From Streptomyces caniscabiei (lineage in GTDB: Bacteria > Actinomycetota > Actinomycetes > Streptomycetales > Streptomycetaceae): a stretch of 64,000 nt of DNA. This document shows positions 27,207 to 38,966 of the stretch, one piece after another (positions within the stretch are counted from its first letter, which is position 1; the number at the start of each line of letters is the position of its first letter). The position numbers and the translations under genes are program-made. The stretch spans positions 310,001 to 374,000 of the forward strand of contig NZ_JABXWI010000004.1 in assembly GCF_014930365.1 (NCBI RefSeq). Reading direction: 5' to 3'. Below the pieces are notes generated by a model. The model searched no databases. It was not told the origin of the DNA and saw nothing but the letters and a program-made list of their open reading frames with translations.

Positions 27207-29510
27207 ATGCGAGCCATGTTGCGCTGGGCGCACTCGGACCTGCGGACCCATCGTGGCGAGGCGCTGTTCCTGGTCCTCGCCACCGTCGGCATCGTCGCCT
27301 CCCTGCTGCTGGCGGCGGCGCTCTTCGGCTACGCGACGAACCCCTGGCAGCGGGTGTTCACCCAGTCCCGGGGCGCCCATGTGTGGATCCACACCGCCGC
27401 CTCCGCCGACGCCGCCGACCTCGGCGCGCTGGACGGCCTGGACGGGGTCGAGGAGGTGGCGGGCCCCTACCCCACCAGCGCCACGACGGTCGCCTCCCGG
27501 GGCACGCGTGCCTCGGTCGAGCTGCGCGGCACCGGCGAGCGGCCCGACACCGGCCGCCCGCTGCTCACCTCCGGCCGCTGGCTGGATCCCGGCAGGCCCG
27601 ACGGGGTGGTGCTGGAGAGCGGCCTCGCCCAGGCGCTGCTGGCCGGTCCCGGGGACGTCCTGACCCTGCCGGGCGACCCCAGGACCCTGACCGTCCTCGG
27701 CGTCGCCGACAGCGCCGAGCCCGGCTACCGCAAGGGCGAGCGGCCCGGCCTGGTCTGGGCGCCGCCGGCCGCCCTGCCCCGTACCGGCTCCGCGGGCGGC
27801 CAGGTGATCGGGCTGCGGCTGACCGACCCCGACGCCACCGACTACGCCGTCCAGCGTGCCGTCACCCTGCTCGGCGCCGACGCCGTCAGCGAGGTCTCCT
27901 CCTGGCAGCAGGCACGGTCCGAGGCCCAGGGCGACGACCGGCTGCTCGGCCAGGTGCTGGGGCTGTTCGGACTGGGCGCTCTGGTCGCCGCGGGACTCGC
28001 CGTGCACGGCGCGATCGGCACCCGGGTCCGGGGGCATCTGCGGGACATCTCGATCCTGAAGGCGATCGGTTTCACCCCCGGCCAGCTGGTGCGTGTCTTC
28101 CTGCTCCAGCACCTGGCCTACGCCCTGCTGGGCGCCGTGGCCGCGGCCGCGCTCACCGAGGCGCTGGGGCCCCGGATGCCGGGGCGGCTCGGGGACGCGG
28201 TCGGCGTGTGGCAGGGATTGCCGGGACACACGGCGGCGCTCGTCGCGGTGCCGGTGGCGGTGGTGCTGTTCATCGGCGCGACCACCGGCCTCGCGGCCTG
28301 GCGGGCGGGGCGGGTTCCGCCGGTGCCGGTGCCCCGGGCCGCCGCCCCGGCCGGCGGCCGCCTGTCGGCGACGGCGCGCCGGGCGCTGGCCCTGGGGCTG
28401 CCGCCCGCGCTGGTCCTCGGCTGGCACAAGGCGTTCACCCGCCGGCCGCGCACCCTGGCCACGATCGCCCGGCTCGCGCTGCCGTTGACGCTGATCGTGG
28501 TGGCGATGAGCGCGTGGACGACCATCGACCGCTTCCACACCCGTCCCGAGCAGCTGGGTCTGCCCGCCGCGCTGACCGTGCACGCCGACGACCGTACGGA
28601 CGCGCCGGCGACGCGGGCGCTGTTGTCCCGCCATCCCGAGGTGACCGCCGCCCATCCCGGTGTGGAGGTGGCCGCGCTGGTGCCGGGTCAGACGGCCACG
28701 ATCGCGCTGCGCGGTCTCGGCACGGACGCGGACCCCTACCCCTTCGCGCTCGCCGAGGGCCGTACCGCGCGGGGGCCCGACGAGGCCGTGGCCGGGCAGG
28801 GGCTGCTGGATCTGCTGGACGTACGCGTCGGCGACTGGGTGCGCATGACGGTGGGCGGCCGTCCGCAGGTCCTGCACATCGTGGGCCGCAGCATCGAACC
28901 GGACAACGCGGGCCGCGTCATCTCCACCTCCCTCGACACCCTCCGGGAGAACGACCCCGAACTGCGCCCCACGCTCTACCAGTTGCGGCTGCGTCCCGGC
29001 GCCGATCCGCACGCGGTCGCCGCCGAGCTGACCGGCGCGGCGGGCCGGGGGCAGCTGGACGTGCACGCGGTGACGAACCCCGCGGACGGACTCTCGCCGC
29101 TGCGAGGTGTCGTCGTCGGGCTGCTGGGCGTACTCGCGCTCATCGGGCTCGTCGAACTGCTGACCGTCATCGGTGGCACCGTGCGCGAGGGCGAACGGGA
29201 CCTGCTGGCGCTGAAGGCGGCGGGGCTGTCACCGCGGCAGATCACCGCGATCACGGTGACCGCCACGGGCTGCACGGCCCTGGCCGCGGTCGCGGTCGCC
29301 CTGGCGCTGGGGCTCCCCCTCGCACGCTGGCTGATCGACGCCCAGGGCCGGTCGAGCGGCATCGGGGCCGGTATCGCGCAGGGCCCCTCCCTCGTGGCGC
29401 TGTCCGCCTTCGGCGCGGCGGCGCTCCTGGGGGCGCTGGCTCTCGCCGCCGTTCCCGCGGCCCGCGCCTCCCGTCGGCGCCTCGCGGACACGCTGAGCGC
29501 GGTGGCGTAG
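27207..29510 (+). CDS. FtsX-like ABC transporter permease
   Basis: 767 residues: an N-terminal helix, a MacB-like extracytoplasmic domain (about residues 45-240), three helices, a second extracytoplasmic part and four C-terminal helices, the doubled FtsX layout. GTRVRGHLRDISILKAIGFT marks the cytoplasmic coupling loop of the first half and REGERDLLALKAAGLSPRQI that of the second. Works with the ATPase encoded just upstream; substrate unknown. PadR control of such exporters is common. Confidence 0.9.
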   Translation: MRAMLRWAHSDLRTHRGEALFLVLATVGIVASLLLAAALFGYATNPWQRVFTQSRGAHVWIHTAASADAADLGALDGLDGVEEVAGPYPTSATTVASRGTRASVELRGTGERPDTGRPLLTSGRWLDPGRPDGVVLESGLAQALLAGPGDVLTLPGDPRTLTVLGVADSAEPGYRKGERPGLVWAPPAALPRTGSAGGQVIGLRLTDPDATDYAVQRAVTLLGADAVSEVSSWQQARSEAQGDDRLLGQVLGLFGLGALVAAGLAVHGAIGTRVRGHLRDISILKAIGFTPGQLVRVFLLQHLAYALLGAVAAAALTEALGPRMPGRLGDAVGVWQGLPGHTAALVAVPVAVVLFIGATTGLAAWRAGRVPPVPVPRAAAPAGGRLSATARRALALGLPPALVLGWHKAFTRRPRTLATIARLALPLTLIVVAMSAWTTIDRFHTRPEQLGLPAALTVHADDRTDAPATRALLSRHPEVTAAHPGVEVAALVPGQTATIALRGLGTDADPYPFALAEGRTARGPDEAVAGQGLLDLLDVRVGDWVRMTVGGRPQVLHIVGRSIEPDNAGRVISTSLDTLRENDPELRPTLYQLRLRPGADPHAVAAELTGAAGRGQLDVHAVTNPADGLSPLRGVVVGLLGVLALIGLVELLTVIGGTVREGERDLLALKAAGLSPRQITAITVTATGCTALAAVAVALALGLPLARWLIDAQGRSSGIGAGIAQGPSLVALSAFGAAALLGALALAAVPAARASRRRLADTLSAVA

Positions 29511-29533
29511 CGACGGCCGGCCCCAGCCGCCGG

Positions 29534-30709
29534 TCACAGGAAGCGGCGGATGGGCTGTACGGCGGCTTCCTGCGCTCTCTGCAGCAGGGAGCGCCGCTTC
29601 CAGCGGCCCGGCCGGATCGGATCGCTCGACGCGAGGTCCGCCTCGAAGTGCGCGTCGAGGGTGCGGGTGAACTCCTCGTCGAGCACGGCCAGCATGATCT
29701 CCTCGTCGTGGTCGAGGGAGCGCCGGTTGAAGTTGGTCGAACCGATCAGCGCGGCGACCCCGTCGACGGTGACCACCTTGGCGTGCATCATCGTCGGCCG
29801 GTACTGGTGGATCTTCACCCCGCAGGCGGTCAGCTCGTCGTAGTGGTGCTGGCCGGCCAGCCGGCAGACGCGCTTGTCGGTGTGGGTGCCGGGGAGGAGG
29901 ATCTCGACCCGCACCCCGCGCCGGGCGGTGGCGCACAGCAGGTCGACGAAGTACACGTCCGGCGAGAAGTAGGCGGTGGCCAGGCGGAAGCGTTCCTCGG
30001 CGGACTCCATCATGACGCGCATCAGCGTCTGCATGTCCTGCCAGCCGAGGCTGGCCGAGCCGCGCACCACCTGGACGACGGCCCCGCCCTGCGGGCGGTG
30101 CTCGATGAACCGGTCCCGTGCGTCGAAGAGTTCGTCGTGGCACTCGGCCCAGTTCTGCGCGAACGCCGCGGCCATGCCGTCCACCGCGGGCCCGCGGACC
30201 TCGACGTGCGTGTCGCGCCACTCGGTCTCGTCGCGCGCGTCGCCGCACCATTCCTGGGCGATGCCCACCCCGCCGGTGAACGCGGTCTCCTCGTCGACGA
30301 CGAGCACCTTGCGGTGGCAGCGGTGGTTCTGTTTGAGCGGGGAGAGGTACAGCGGTTTGCGGAACCAGGCCACCTGCACGCCGGCCCGCTCCATCGTCTC
30401 CAGCTGCTCGGTCTCGATCAGCCGGCTGCCGAAGCCGTCCAGCAGCAGTCGTACCCGTACCCCGGCGCGGGCCCGCTCGGCGAGGGCGTGGGCGAACTCG
30501 CGGGCGATGTCCCCCCTCCAGTAGACGAACGTCATCATGTCCACGGTGTGCCGGGCACGGTGGATCGCGCCCAGCATCGCGGGGAAGATCTCGTCTCCGT
30601 TGCGGAGCACGGTGAGCGCGTTGCCCTCGGTCGCCGCGACTCCTATCAGGCGTTCCAGCCGTCGGCGCAGGCGCAGGAGACGGTCGTCCACGGGGTGCGT
30701 GATGGTCAT
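29534..30709 (-). CDS. Phospholipase D-like / cardiolipin synthase-like protein
   Basis: 391 residues with two HKD motifs: HRKVLVVD near residue 130 and HAKVVTVD near 310, each followed by a Gly/Ser-rich GG or GSTN stretch. These form the paired active site of bacterial cardiolipin synthases and phosphatidyltransferases. There is no clear N-terminal membrane helix, unlike classical Cls, so it may act at the membrane surface. The gene stands alone between the exporter and the PP2C gene. Confidence 0.85.
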   Translation of the reverse strand: MTITHPVDDRLLRLRRRLERLIGVAATEGNALTVLRNGDEIFPAMLGAIHRARHTVDMMTFVYWRGDIAREFAHALAERARAGVRVRLLLDGFGSRLIETEQLETMERAGVQVAWFRKPLYLSPLKQNHRCHRKVLVVDEETAFTGGVGIAQEWCGDARDETEWRDTHVEVRGPAVDGMAAAFAQNWAECHDELFDARDRFIEHRPQGGAVVQVVRGSASLGWQDMQTLMRVMMESAEERFRLATAYFSPDVYFVDLLCATARRGVRVEILLPGTHTDKRVCRLAGQHHYDELTACGVKIHQYRPTMMHAKVVTVDGVAALIGSTNFNRRSLDHDEEIMLAVLDEEFTRTLDAHFEADLASSDPIRPGRWKRRSLLQRAQEAAVQPIRRFL

Positions 30710-30756
30710 GGCGGTCGGCTTCTTCCTCGTGTCGCCCCGCGGGGCGTCGGCGGCTC

Positions 30757-31917
30757 TCATTCGGGGTTGCCGTGCCAGTCCAGCACCAGGACCGTGGCGT
30801 CGTCCCTGAGGTGGCCGTGGCAGGCGTCGAGCACCGCGGCGGTCAGGCTGCGGACGACCTCTCTCGGGTGCAGCGCGCGGGTCTCCAGCAGGACCGCCTC
30901 CAGATCGGCGGCCGCCGCCCCGCGGTCCTGCATCCCGTCGGTGAGCAGGATCAGGCGGTCGCCGGGTCGCAGGCACAGTTCCTGCACGCGGTAGGGGATG
31001 GGCGCCGACACTCCGAAGGGCAGGTTGACGGCGAGTTCGACCTCTTCGACGGTGCCGTCGCGCAGCCGCAGGGGCCAGGGGTGCCCGGCGTTGACCAGTT
31101 CGCACCGGCCGGTCGCGAGGTCGACGCACAGCAACTGCCCGGTGGCCAGGCCCCGGCTGTGACGCAGCAGGGCCTGATGGGCGTGGCCGGCCTGGCTGAG
31201 GGCGTCGCAGCCGCCGCGGCGCGCCTGTCGCAGCGCGCCCACCAACAACGTGGCGAGCAGGGCGGATTGGGTGTCGTGGCCCATGGCGTCGGTGATGGAC
31301 AGGTGCAGGGTGTCACGGTCGAGCGTGTAGTCGTAGGTGTCGCCCCCGATGTCGTCGGCAGGGACGAGCCCGGCGGCGAGGGTGAACTGGGCCGCCTCGC
31401 AACAGGGGGACGAGGGAAGCAACTGGTGCTGGATCTCCGCGGCCAGACTGGTGCGGGTCGTGCGTCTGCCGAGGTGGTAGAGATCGGTGAAGCGGCGGTC
31501 GGTGACGATGATGTAGGCCAGCGCGTGTGCCGCGTCGCGGACCTGCCGGAGCACGGCGTCCACGACGTGCGGCAGGGTCACCTCCAGGAGGCCGATGCAG
31601 TCACCGCGGTTGGTGACCGGCGTGACGACCCGCTGTCCGCCCTGTCCGTCGGGTTCCACGTGCTGGCGCTGGCCGCGCAGCACGTCGTCGTAGACGCTGC
31701 CGTGCAGATCGATCGGCCCGGCCTCGTCCACGACGTCGCCGCCGGCCGCGACGAGCCGGATCAGCCGTTGCCCCATGAGGTCGACGAACAGGAACGACAC
31801 CCGCTGCGCGCCCAGCCTCTTCTGCAGATCGAGCGCCACCACTTCGACGGAATCACCGGGCGGGGCCGCCTCCGCGGCGGCCAGCAATGCGCCCAGTTCC
31901 AGGTCTGCACCTTCCAC
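30757..31917 (-). CDS. PP2C-family (SpoIIE-like) serine phosphatase with N-terminal sensor
   Basis: 386 residues. Residues 1-145 look like a GAF-type sensory domain. The C-terminal part is a PPM/SpoIIE phosphatase with metal-binding aspartates in PADDIGGDTYDY, DAMGHD, LTDGMQD and LRDDATVLVLDW. Such enzymes dephosphorylate anti-anti-sigma factors. The GTG start has GGAGGTTG upstream. No anti-sigma or anti-anti-sigma gene is adjacent, so the partner is elsewhere. Confidence 0.88.
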   Translation of the reverse strand: MEGADLELGALLAAAEAAPPGDSVEVVALDLQKRLGAQRVSFLFVDLMGQRLIRLVAAGGDVVDEAGPIDLHGSVYDDVLRGQRQHVEPDGQGGQRVVTPVTNRGDCIGLLEVTLPHVVDAVLRQVRDAAHALAYIIVTDRRFTDLYHLGRRTTRTSLAAEIQHQLLPSSPCCEAAQFTLAAGLVPADDIGGDTYDYTLDRDTLHLSITDAMGHDTQSALLATLLVGALRQARRGGCDALSQAGHAHQALLRHSRGLATGQLLCVDLATGRCELVNAGHPWPLRLRDGTVEEVELAVNLPFGVSAPIPYRVQELCLRPGDRLILLTDGMQDRGAAAADLEAVLLETRALHPREVVRSLTAAVLDACHGHLRDDATVLVLDWHGNPE

Positions 31918-32156
31918 GACAACCTCCGATCGGTTGCCGCACCTTCTTCCCCGACTTCTCGTGACATCACCCGGCGCGCCCGCGGAGCGACTCTCGCCAC
32001 ACCGTCAGGAACCGGTCGAGCCCCAGCGGGGTCTACTTCTTGCCACGTTCCATATTCTTGCCCCGCCCAGGGGCCGGATCGGATCGGGACGCCCGGTCCT
32101 CCCGACCTCTTCGGGAGCGGGCGGCAGTGGATCACAGGAAACCGGAGGGGGCAGCG

Positions 32157-33503
32157 GTGGAGGAGACGAGTACACGGGTGCGGCACGGGACCATACCTCC
32201 CGTGACCATGGCGCGGTGGGCGCTGTGGACGTTCGTCATCGTCAATCTGGCGATCGTCGAGATCTTGTTCCTCACCTCGGGCACGGGCAAGAACGGGGTG
32301 CTCACCGTCGCCAAGTTCTTCGGTCTGCACGCCGCCGTGCTGATGCTGTTCCAGCTGCTGCTGGTGGCCCGGCTGCCGTGGCTGGACCGCCGTATCGGCA
32401 TGGACCGGCTGACGGTGTGGCACCGGTGGGTCGGCTTCACCCTGCTGTGGACGCTGCTCACCCATGCCGTGCTGGTGGTGCTGGGTTACACGAGGCTCGA
32501 CGACGGATCGATGACGAAGACCTTCTTCGCGCTGGCCGGGGTGCCGGCCTCGCTGCTCGGGATGCTGGCCGCGGCGGTCGTGGTGGTGGTCGCGGCGGTC
32601 TCCGTCCGCGCGGTGCGCCGACGGCTGCGCTACGAGACGTGGCACGGGCTGCATCTGCTGCTGTACCTGGCGCTGGGGCTGGCGTTCGTGCACCAGCTGC
32701 TGGAGACCACGACGTTCAGCTCCTCCGCGTTCGCGTGGACGTACTGGTGGGCGCTGTGGCTGTTCGCGTTCGGTGCCCTGGTCGTGGGCCGGATCGTGCT
32801 GCCGGTGTGGCGCAACGCCCGTCACCGGTTCCGGGTCGCGGCGGTCGTGCGGGAGTCGGACGACGTGGTGTCGGTGCACGTCACGGGCCGGCACCTCGAC
32901 CGGCTGCCGGCCCGGGCCGGGCAGTTCTGCGTCTGGCGGTTCCCCGGGCACAACCACTGGTGGCTCGCCAACCCGTTCTCGCTGTCGGCGGCGCCCGACG
33001 GCCGGACGCTGCGGCTGACCGCCAAGGCCGTGGGCAGCACCAGCGCCGGACTGCGCGATCTTCCCGTCGGCAGCCGCGCGTTCGTCGAGGGACCGTACGG
33101 GGCGTTCACCTCGTTGCACCGGACGCGCCCGGGCGCCCTGCTGATCGCGGGCGGGGTGGGGATCACGCCGGTCCGGTCCCTGCTGGAGGAGCAGCCGACG
33201 GGCGACGTGGTCGTGCTCTACCGGGTGCGCGGCGAGAGCGACGCCGTGCTGCTGGACGAGGTGCGTGCCCTGGTCGGGGCCCGGGGCGGGCGACTGCACC
33301 TGCTCACCGGTCGCACGGGGGAGGGAACACCGCCGTTCGAGCCGTTCGAGCCGAACGGTCTGCGGGCCCTGGTCCCCGACATCGCCGAACGCGACGTGTA
33401 TGTCTGCGGGCCGCCCGCGATGACCTCGGCCGTGCTCGGCGCGATGCGTGAACTGGCGGTCCCCCGGCGGCAGGTGCACGCCGAACGGTTCGGCCTGGCC
33501 TGA
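32157..33503 (+). CDS. Ferric-reductase-like flavocytochrome
   Basis: 448 residues. The N-terminal half is a heme-binding transmembrane domain with six helices and paired histidines (HRWVGFTLLWTLLTHA and ETWHGLHLLLYLALGLAFVH). The C-terminal half is an FAD/NAD(P)H ferredoxin-reductase module (GQFCVWRFPGHN, then NPFSLSAAP, VEGPYG, LLIAGGVGITPVRSLL and DVYVCGPPAMT). Moves electrons from NAD(P)H across the membrane. The GTG behind GGAGGGGG was chosen as the start. Electron acceptor unknown. Confidence 0.87.
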   Translation: MEETSTRVRHGTIPPVTMARWALWTFVIVNLAIVEILFLTSGTGKNGVLTVAKFFGLHAAVLMLFQLLLVARLPWLDRRIGMDRLTVWHRWVGFTLLWTLLTHAVLVVLGYTRLDDGSMTKTFFALAGVPASLLGMLAAAVVVVVAAVSVRAVRRRLRYETWHGLHLLLYLALGLAFVHQLLETTTFSSSAFAWTYWWALWLFAFGALVVGRIVLPVWRNARHRFRVAAVVRESDDVVSVHVTGRHLDRLPARAGQFCVWRFPGHNHWWLANPFSLSAAPDGRTLRLTAKAVGSTSAGLRDLPVGSRAFVEGPYGAFTSLHRTRPGALLIAGGVGITPVRSLLEEQPTGDVVVLYRVRGESDAVLLDEVRALVGARGGRLHLLTGRTGEGTPPFEPFEPNGLRALVPDIAERDVYVCGPPAMTSAVLGAMRELAVPRRQVHAERFGLA

Positions 33504-33662
33504 CCTCGCGGCGGTCGCTCCGCCGCGCCGTGCGTCCCGGTGCCGACAGTGTCCCTGTCGGCACCGAGGGACCGCGCAGGCGACGTCCGCTCGTACGGCG
33601 AGTCGCCGCAACAGGGTTGTCAGGAGCATGGCCGCACTCCTACAGTCCGTGACAGAACGGAA

Positions 33663-33676
33663 TGGGAGCGCTCCCA
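33663..33676. promoter_or_regulatory. CebR-type operator
   Basis: TGGGAGCGCTCCCA is a perfect 14-base palindrome identical to the established CebR box of Streptomyces, through which cellobiose and cellotriose control cellulase genes. It lies 68 bases upstream of the GH12 cellulase ATG, so induction by cello-oligosaccharides is expected. The surrounding 33504-33743 gap otherwise holds only the promoter. Confidence 0.92.
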
Positions 33677-33743
33677 TACGGGGGAACCGGGGAGCGCCCG
33701 TGCCACCCCCACGTCCCGGCCGTACCTCCGAAAGAGGTCCCCC

Positions 33744-34880
33744 ATGCGACCGTCACCCCCTCTCCCGCGCACCGCGCGCGGCGCGTTGGCCGCACTGCTC
33801 ACCGCGCTCGCGACCCTCGCGGCACTCTTCACCGCCACACCGCCGGCCCAGGCCGACACGACCGTCTGCGAGCAGTACGGATCGAGCGTGATCCAGGGGC
33901 GCTACGTCGTCCAGAACAACCGCTGGGGAACCAGCCAGCCCCAGTGCGTCACCACCACCGACACCGGCTTCCGGGTCACCAGGGCCGACGGCTCGGTGCC
34001 CACCGACGGCGCCCCGAAGTCCTACCCCTCCGTCTTCAACGGCTGCCACTACACCAACTGCTCGCCGGGGACCGGCCTGCCCGCCCAGCTCTCCGGCATC
34101 TCCAGTGCCCCCAGCAGCATCTCGTACGGCTACGTCGGCGACGCCGTCTACAACGCCTCGTACGACATCTGGCTGGACCCGACGCCCCGCACCGACGGTG
34201 TGAACCGGACCGAGATCATGATCTGGTTCAACAAGGTGGGCCCGGTCCAGCCCATCGGCTCCCCGGTGGGCACGGCCACCGTCGGCGGGCGGTCCTGGCA
34301 GGTCTGGTCGGGCAACAACGGCACCAACGACGTGCTGTCGTTCGTCGCCCCGTCGGCGATCGCGAGCTGGAGCTTCGACGTGATGGACTTCGTCCGGCAG
34401 GCCGTCTCCCGGGGACTGGCGCAGAACAACTGGTACCTGACCAGCGTCCAGGCCGGCTTCGAGCCCTGGCAGAACGGCACCGGCCTGACCGTGAACTCCT
34501 TCTCGTCGACCGTGGAGACCGGCGGGAGCGGACCCGGCGGCCCCGGCACCCCGGGCGGCGGCGCGGCCTGCACGGTGTCGTACGCCACCACCGTGTGGCA
34601 GGGCGGCTTCACCGCGAACGTCACCGTCGGCAACACCGGTTCGGCGCCCGTCGACACCTGGCGGCTGGCCTTCACGCTGCCCTCCGGGCAGAGCGTCACC
34701 GGCGCCTGGAACGCCTCCCTCTCCGCGTCCTCGGGCGCGATCACGGCGAGTGCGCTGACGCACAACGCGAGCATCTCCCCCGGCGGCAGCCAGAGCTTCG
34801 GCTTCCAGGGCACCTATGGCGGCACTTTCGCCGCACCGGGCGGCTTCAGCCTGAACGGGACCGCCTGCACCCGGACCTGA
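33744..34880 (+). CDS. celB: Secreted GH12 endoglucanase with C-terminal CBM2 (CelB-like)
   Basis: 378 residues. A secretion signal ends near PPAQA. The GH12 catalytic domain (about 40-260) has the nucleophile in RTEIMIWF (near residue 155) and the acid/base in AGFEPW (near 238). A Gly/Pro linker is followed by a family-2 cellulose-binding module (about 278-378; CTVSYATTVWQGGFTANVTV, then GAWNASLS). Cleaves internal beta-1,4 bonds of cellulose. Closely resembles CelB of S. lividans. It has its own CebR operator and a strong terminator. Confidence 0.93.
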   Translation: MRPSPPLPRTARGALAALLTALATLAALFTATPPAQADTTVCEQYGSSVIQGRYVVQNNRWGTSQPQCVTTTDTGFRVTRADGSVPTDGAPKSYPSVFNGCHYTNCSPGTGLPAQLSGISSAPSSISYGYVGDAVYNASYDIWLDPTPRTDGVNRTEIMIWFNKVGPVQPIGSPVGTATVGGRSWQVWSGNNGTNDVLSFVAPSAIASWSFDVMDFVRQAVSRGLAQNNWYLTSVQAGFEPWQNGTGLTVNSFSSTVETGGSGPGGPGTPGGGAACTVSYATTVWQGGFTANVTVGNTGSAPVDTWRLAFTLPSGQSVTGAWNASLSASSGAITASALTHNASISPGGSQSFGFQGTYGGTFAAPGGFSLNGTACTRT

Positions 34881-34883
34881 CCC

Positions 34884-34922
34884 GACCGGCGCCGGACGCC
34901 GCGCGGGCGTCCGGCGCCGGTC
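34884..34922 (+). terminator. Strong terminator hairpin of the cellulase gene
   Basis: A perfect 17-base stem (34884-34900 against 34906-34922) with a 5-base loop GCGCG begins four bases after the stop codon. There is no T-tract. Confidence 0.85.
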
Positions 34923-34934
34923 CCGCGGCCGAGC

Positions 34935-35014
34935 GGGTTCGGGGCCGTATGGGTTCGGGGCCGTGTGGGTTCGGGGCGGTGTGGGTTCGGGGCGGTGTGG
35001 GTTCGGGGCGGTGG
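34935..35014. repeat. Five tandem 16-base repeats
   Basis: Five head-to-tail copies of the unit GGGTTCGGGGCGGTGT run from 34935 to 35014. The first two copies read GGCCGT in place of GGCGGT and the last ends in G. They lie between the convergent cellulase and esterase genes, past the terminator. Copy number is likely to vary between strains. Confidence 0.9.
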
Positions 35015-35081
35015 CTGACGCGCCCGGTGGCTGCCCCGCTCACTTCGTCGAGGCCGAAGTCCCCTGCGCCGAAGGGGAGTT

Positions 35082-35999
35082 CTAGGACTGTGTGAAGAAC
35101 TTCCACACCTCGCCGGGCAGCCAGGTCCGGGAGCCGCTGTCACCGGTGGCGCCGTCCTGCGGGGCGGCGATGTGTCCCTCGTCGAACGCGGCCCAGGCGA
35201 CCGGGCGTCCGGCGGCGCACCCCGAGTACGTGGTGACCCGGTGCGTCAGGCTGCCACGGGCGGGCTCGGGCGGATTCTGGGCGGTGCAGCCGTTGTTCCT
35301 GACGAACCTGTCGCGCATCGTCCGTCCGCCGGAGATGCCGAGGACGGTGTCCCTGATGCCGTGCACCCCGAGGTAGGCGACGGGCTGGGTGCCGCCGGCG
35401 CAACCGCTGAGCTGACCACCGTTCTGGACGGCGACCGCGCGGAAGACGGTGGCCCGGGAACACGCGAGCGCGTAGGTCATGGCGGCGCCGTAGCTGAATC
35501 CCAGGGCGAAGCGCTGTGCGGTGTCGACGCAGAGATCGGCCTCGATACGCCGGATCATGTCGTCGACGAAGGTGACGTCCTCGCCTCCGTTGTTGGCCCA
35601 GCCGTTGTTGAGCCCCTGGGGCGCGACGAAGACGGCGCTGTTGTTCGCCAGTCGCTGGAGCCCGTAGTAGGACCAGGTGCCGGTCTCCACGGTCCGGCCC
35701 GTGGAGACGTCGGTGGCGGTGCCGCCGAGCCAGTGGAAGCCGAGGACCAGGCGGTAGGGGCGGTTGCGGTCGTACCCGTCGGGGATCCGCAGGATGAAGC
35801 TCCTGTTCCTGCCGCCGCTCTGGATCGTGTGCGTACCACTGGTGAGGGTGGGCGCCTTGCCGCAGCCAGGGGTCGCGGCGGCGGTGCGCGCGGGAGCGGC
35901 GGTCGCACCGGAGGCCGTGGACGGCACGGCTCCGAGGGTCAGGACGAGCAGCACCGCGAGCGCGGCGGGCCGTAAGAGGGATTTCGTCGCAGTGATCAC
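35082..35999 (-). CDS. Secreted feruloyl-esterase / PHB-depolymerase-like esterase
   Basis: 305 residues. A signal peptide ends near TASGATA. The serine-esterase nucleophile is in GFSYGAAM, within an alpha/beta-hydrolase of the CE1/LpqC type. FHWLGGTATD carries the oxyanion-hole region and DEGHIAAP probably the catalytic His. Lying between a cellulase and a xylanase-arabinofuranosidase, removal of ferulate from arabinoxylan is the likely role, but PHB depolymerases share the fold. The GTG at 35999 was preferred over an upstream TTG because AAGGAG lies seven bases before it. Confidence 0.8.
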   Translation of the reverse strand: MITATKSLLRPAALAVLLVLTLGAVPSTASGATAAPARTAAATPGCGKAPTLTSGTHTIQSGGRNRSFILRIPDGYDRNRPYRLVLGFHWLGGTATDVSTGRTVETGTWSYYGLQRLANNSAVFVAPQGLNNGWANNGGEDVTFVDDMIRRIEADLCVDTAQRFALGFSYGAAMTYALACSRATVFRAVAVQNGGQLSGCAGGTQPVAYLGVHGIRDTVLGISGGRTMRDRFVRNNGCTAQNPPEPARGSLTHRVTTYSGCAAGRPVAWAAFDEGHIAAPQDGATGDSGSRTWLPGEVWKFFTQS

Positions 36000-38523
<2,524 letters not shown>

Positions 38524-38541
38524 TACGCCCTTGAGTCACCG

Positions 38542-38575
38542 CAGGCCCCCGGCGCGCACGGCGCACGGGGGCCTG
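38542..38575 (+). terminator. Terminator of the xylanase gene
   Basis: CAGGCCCCCG (38542-38551) pairs with CGGGGGCCTG (38566-38575), a perfect 10-base stem with a 14-base loop. It is placed 19 bases after the xylanase stop and just before the end of the convergent toxin gene, so it may act on both. Confidence 0.8.
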
Positions 38576-38582
38576 TCGCACG

Positions 38583-38966
38583 TCAGATCCGCCAGGAACG
38601 CAGGGTGTCGGCAACCTCGTAGATGGTCAGCCTGCTCTCCCGGACCTTCCTGATCAGGTCCGACAGGGCGCCATAGGGCGGATCGATGCCCTGCGCCGAC
38701 TGGTCCATGTACTGGGCGGCGACGAACGCGGCGACGAGGCTGTTGCGGTGCGGCAACGGCTCCAGGCGCGCGATGGTGTGCAGGAGCGCGGCCGCGCGCC
38801 AGGCCGCGTCGGGGTTCGACGTCTCCAGGGTCGGCATCCGGGTCCTGTGCCGGGCGACGGCCGCCACCAGGGCGGAGTAGTCCGTGACGGACACGTCCTC
38901 GGTGCCGAGAGCGGCTTCCTGGACGTCCAGCAGCCAGGAGACGTCGACGTACAGCGCTTCGCTCAT
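38583..38966 (-). CDS. Fic/Doc-like toxin of a toxin-antitoxin pair, degenerate motif
   Basis: 127 residues. The helical layout matches small actinobacterial Doc/Fic-type toxins (YSALVAAVARHR, then AAWRAAALLHTIARLEPLPHR). Where Fic and Doc proteins have HPFxDGNKR, this one has LPHRNSLVAAF: the catalytic histidine and the lysine are not in place, so ordinary AMP or phosphate transfer is doubtful. The start overlaps the antitoxin stop by one base (TGATG), the usual order of antitoxin first, toxin second. Confidence 0.7.
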   Translation of the reverse strand: MSEALYVDVSWLLDVQEAALGTEDVSVTDYSALVAAVARHRTRMPTLETSNPDAAWRAAALLHTIARLEPLPHRNSLVAAFVAAQYMDQSAQGIDPPYGALSDLIRKVRESRLTIYEVADTLRSWRI

